From: Pseudohalocynthiibacter aestuariivivens
Lineage (GTDB): Bacteria > Pseudomonadota > Alphaproteobacteria > Rhodobacterales > Rhodobacteraceae
Assembly: GCF_011040495.1 (NCBI RefSeq)
Contig: NZ_CP049038.1
Span: 62,001 to 126,000 of the forward strand
Direction: 5' to 3'
Length of the DNA: 64,000 bases
The notes under the pieces are model-generated. The model saw only the letters and a list, made by a program, of their open reading frames with translations, made no database searches and was not told the origin of the DNA. Every line of letters begins with the position of its first letter. The first letter of the stretch is position 1. The position numbers and the translations under genes are program-made. Shown in pieces: positions 61,788 to 64,000 of the stretch.

Positions 61788-63537
61788 GACTGGGCTCGCT
61801 GGTTGGGGCGTCAGCCTGGGTCAGGCCAAGCGCGCGTGTTTCGGAATAGGCCAGCCGCGCAAAGGAAACGTCCATCGAGGTCCGGACATCGATCACGGCG
61901 GGCCGCTTGTTGGTGCGCATCGCGTCAACTGCTTGGGTCAGCGCGTCGGTCAGTTCATCACGCCCGGCCGCGCTGTAGCTGTCGCAGCCCATGCCACGCG
62001 CAATCGCGGCGTAATCGACGCGGTTGAACTGTGTGGCGAAGGGGCCGCGCGAATGCTGTGACCAGCCCAAGGCGTCATTGTTCATCACCACGCACAGCAC
62101 CGGCAGCGCGGCCTCGACCGCGGTCAACAAACCGTTCATCGTCATCGAGAATCCGCCGTCGCCGCAAAAGGCCACGACCGGACTGTCCGGCGACAGCAGC
62201 TTGCGTGCCATGGCCGAGGGCACCGCGTAGCCCATTGGCCCGGCGCCCGCCGGTTGTATGAATTTTCCGGTGCCCTGCGTGCGCAGGCAGTGCAGCATGA
62301 AGATGCGGTTTTCGCCCGCGTCGCAGGTATAGATCGTCCGGGGCGGCAGGGTGTCCTGCATCGCCTGGATGATTTCGTGCGGATATATCGACGTTGCACC
62401 CGGTGCGGATGACGGCAGCGGGGCGGTCAGCGGGGCGCTCAGCGCGCGGTGCCAGCCGTCACTGGCAGGGCCGTCGGGCCATTGCGCGGTCAGTGCGTCC
62501 AGAATCGCAGCGGCGTCACCGATCAACGTCTGCGTGGCCGGTAGGGTCCAGGATGCGTTGCGCGGTTCGATGTCGATCTGGATCAGGGCCTGTCGCGTGG
62601 GGTCGATCAGGTCGGGGTTGGCCTGCACCGTGTCGGATGCCGACAGTTTGGTGCCGATGGCAAGGATCACGTCTGCGCGGCCCACCGCGCAGTTGGCCAG
62701 TGGATTGCCATAGCCGCCATAGACACCGCAGGATTGCGGGAAATTGTCGTCAAACACGCCCTTGCCGGCGGGCGAGGTCACGACCGGAATCCCGGTTTTG
62801 TCCGCGAACCGCGTCAGCGCGTCTTCGGCCGCTCCGACGCGGACTCCGTTCCCGGCGATGATCAACGGGCGCGCGGCGCGGCCCAGAAGATCCAGCGCGG
62901 GGCGAAGGGCGGGCAGGCCGGGATTTGCGGCGGTGATGTAGGGCGCGGTCGGATAAATGCGCGGCACGCTGTCCCCGCCTGCGGTGCCGTCCAATGCGCG
63001 CAGTCCATAGATCATCGCCACCGGCCCCGGCGTCCCGGCCAGCGCGTGTTTGATGGCCAGTTGCGTGCCGATGACCGCGGGATTCGGGGCGTCGGCGGTA
63101 AAGACCTGTTTGGTGATGGCCGCAAATGCCTGCCGGGCGTCCCAATTGCCATATTCGCCGGTGCCGGATTGGTAGGGCGCGTGCAGGGCATATCCCGGCG
63201 TGTCGGAAAAATCCGTCAGCAACAGCATCGGGGAGGACGATAGATGCGCTTCGATCGTGCCCAGCATTCCATTGCCCAGAACCCACGGCCCCTGTCCCAG
63301 CAGAACCCCCGGCACGCCGGTCATGCGTCCCACGGTTTCGGCCATGACGGCGCCTAGGCTTTCCTCGCGGACCAGGATGGTGCGGATCTGGTTCTGCCGT
63401 TTTTCCAATGCGCCGAAAATACGCCCGGTATGGCCGCCTGACAGGCCAAAGACATATTTGATCCCGGCGGAAATTAACACATCTACGATTGCCTCTGCCG
63501 CAGGAACCGGGGTTTCGTACAGCTGTTGCCAAGTCAT
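61774..63537 (-). CDS. Thiamine-diphosphate enzyme, acetolactate synthase-like
   Basis: A 587-residue enzyme with the three-domain acetolactate synthase fold. The catalytic Glu is in ILVREESLGAVMAETVGRMT; the TPP-Mg2+ motif is AFCGDGGFSMTMNGLLTAVE followed by VVMNNDALGW. The middle domain shows RPLIIAGNGVRVGAAEDALT. It is not a typical biosynthetic IlvB: no small subunit is near and the neighbours are a GntR regulator and a lactonase. A catabolic carboligase or decarboxylase is likely; the substrate is unknown. Confidence 0.85.
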   Translation of the reverse strand: MTWQQLYETPVPAAEAIVDVLISAGIKYVFGLSGGHTGRIFGALEKRQNQIRTILVREESLGAVMAETVGRMTGVPGVLLGQGPWVLGNGMLGTIEAHLSSSPMLLLTDFSDTPGYALHAPYQSGTGEYGNWDARQAFAAITKQVFTADAPNPAVIGTQLAIKHALAGTPGPVAMIYGLRALDGTAGGDSVPRIYPTAPYITAANPGLPALRPALDLLGRAARPLIIAGNGVRVGAAEDALTRFADKTGIPVVTSPAGKGVFDDNFPQSCGVYGGYGNPLANCAVGRADVILAIGTKLSASDTVQANPDLIDPTRQALIQIDIEPRNASWTLPATQTLIGDAAAILDALTAQWPDGPASDGWHRALSAPLTAPLPSSAPGATSIYPHEIIQAMQDTLPPRTIYTCDAGENRIFMLHCLRTQGTGKFIQPAGAGPMGYAVPSAMARKLLSPDSPVVAFCGDGGFSMTMNGLLTAVEAALPVLCVVMNNDALGWSQHSRGPFATQFNRVDYAAIARGMGCDSYSAAGRDELTDALTQAVDAMRTNKRPAVIDVRTSMDVSFARLAYSETRALGLTQADAPTSEPSHDIA

Positions 63538-64000
63538 GTGGGGGTCTTTGTCTGGGCTTGCAGATGGGCCAAAATCGGCGTTGCTCCATCCGAGATGTCC
63601 AGTTGAATGGCGCGTCGTGCTGTGTCCTTGTCCCCGTCACGCAAAGCGTTGATCAAGGTGATATGGCGGTGCTCTTTTGGGCTGCTGGGTGCCTCGCGGT
63701 GCTCGTATAGGGCATTCAGCAACGGCCCCATCTGAAGCCATAGACCCTCGACAATCCTGAGCAACCGTAGAGAGCCGCTAGCCGCACATAGGGTCAGGTG
63801 AAACTGCTGATTATAGGCCAATGCCGAGGCGTAGTCGGCGTTTTCCTTGGCGTAAATCAACTGCGTGTGGAGAGCCGTCAGCGTGTTGATTGTTGCGGGG
63901 CTGGTCCGCTCGGCGGCGCGATATACGGCCTCGCCCTCAAGAAGTTCGCGCAGTGTGCGCAGGTCTTCGTAACCCGCCGCGTCCAGCTGTGGGACGATAA
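63534..64000 (-). CDS. GntR/FadR-type regulator, FCD domain (partial)
   Basis: The frame is open to the window edge. The visible 154 residues are the C-terminal FCD ligand domain: YEDLRTLRELLEGEAVYRAA, ADYASALAYNQQFHLTLCAA, LRLLRIVEGLWLQMGPLLNA and HRHITLINALRDGDKDTARR, with the His/Asp metal ligands of FCD proteins. The DNA-binding part lies outside. Its stop overlaps the TPP enzyme start (ATGA), so it is the first visible gene of that operon and probably its regulator. Confidence 0.85.
   Translation of the reverse strand, partial: IVPQLDAAGYEDLRTLRELLEGEAVYRAAERTSPATINTLTALHTQLIYAKENADYASALAYNQQFHLTLCAASGSLRLLRIVEGLWLQMGPLLNALYEHREAPSSPKEHRHITLINALRDGDKDTARRAIQLDISDGATPILAHLQAQTKTPT

Overview
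The window looks like accessory DNA of a GC-rich alphaproteobacterium, most likely a Rhodobacteraceae (Roseobacter-group) plasmid or genomic island. This is inferred from gene families and style; no rRNA, tRNA, replication or core housekeeping gene is visible.

Positions 1-33600 form a copper/metal-resistance island. It opens with an ECF sigma factor with a Cys-rich tail and two small Cys-containing ORFs. A cassette of PhaC-like protein, acetate kinase, phosphate acyltransferase and FabI follows (2186-7467), then a Cu+ P-type ATPase with two His-rich mini-proteins. Next come a broken YfcC carrier, a CBS-BON protein, a frameshifted DUF6629/lgt pair, an APC permease, TVP38, DUF302, two membrane microproteins, and a Met-rich EF-hand protein. 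A two-component system (18488-20601) sits beside a wholly inactivated leader/copA-oxidase/copB operon (20673-22924). The working core is a cupredoxin, a SHOCT protein, a beta-propeller, an L,D-transpeptidase-cytochrome-multicopper oxidase-cytochrome operon, CopZ, a second CopA and CueR (23147-31823). CueR-type 19-bp-spaced promoters, and in two places response-regulator-like repeats at the same offset, tie this core into one regulon.

Positions 33603-41062 are an insertion zone: an IS66 with perfect 8-bp target duplication and a cargo gene, a GST, a YdeI protein, and an intact ISL3-type element abutting an IS110 remnant that itself cut an aldehyde dehydrogenase. Positions 41158-48906 are a long minus-strand operon of electrophile and peroxide detoxification enzymes (OYE, AKR, GST, DJ-1, CurA-like, Fe-ADH, Ohr) next to a NemR-like TetR with two matching operators. 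An ArsR-type regulator and an MFS exporter with paired operators follow.

Positions 50838-60843 are decayed mobile DNA: an IS6, a DUF4143 ATPase with a cut-off partner, four 22-bp-period repeats, a second ISL3 copy killed by one nonsense codon, and remnants of a nuclease, AbiEii and IS6. An XRE regulator and an AT-richer lyase-like gene are intact. The right edge (60855-64000) is a compact minus-strand operon of GntR/FCD regulator, TPP enzyme and SMP-30 lactonase.
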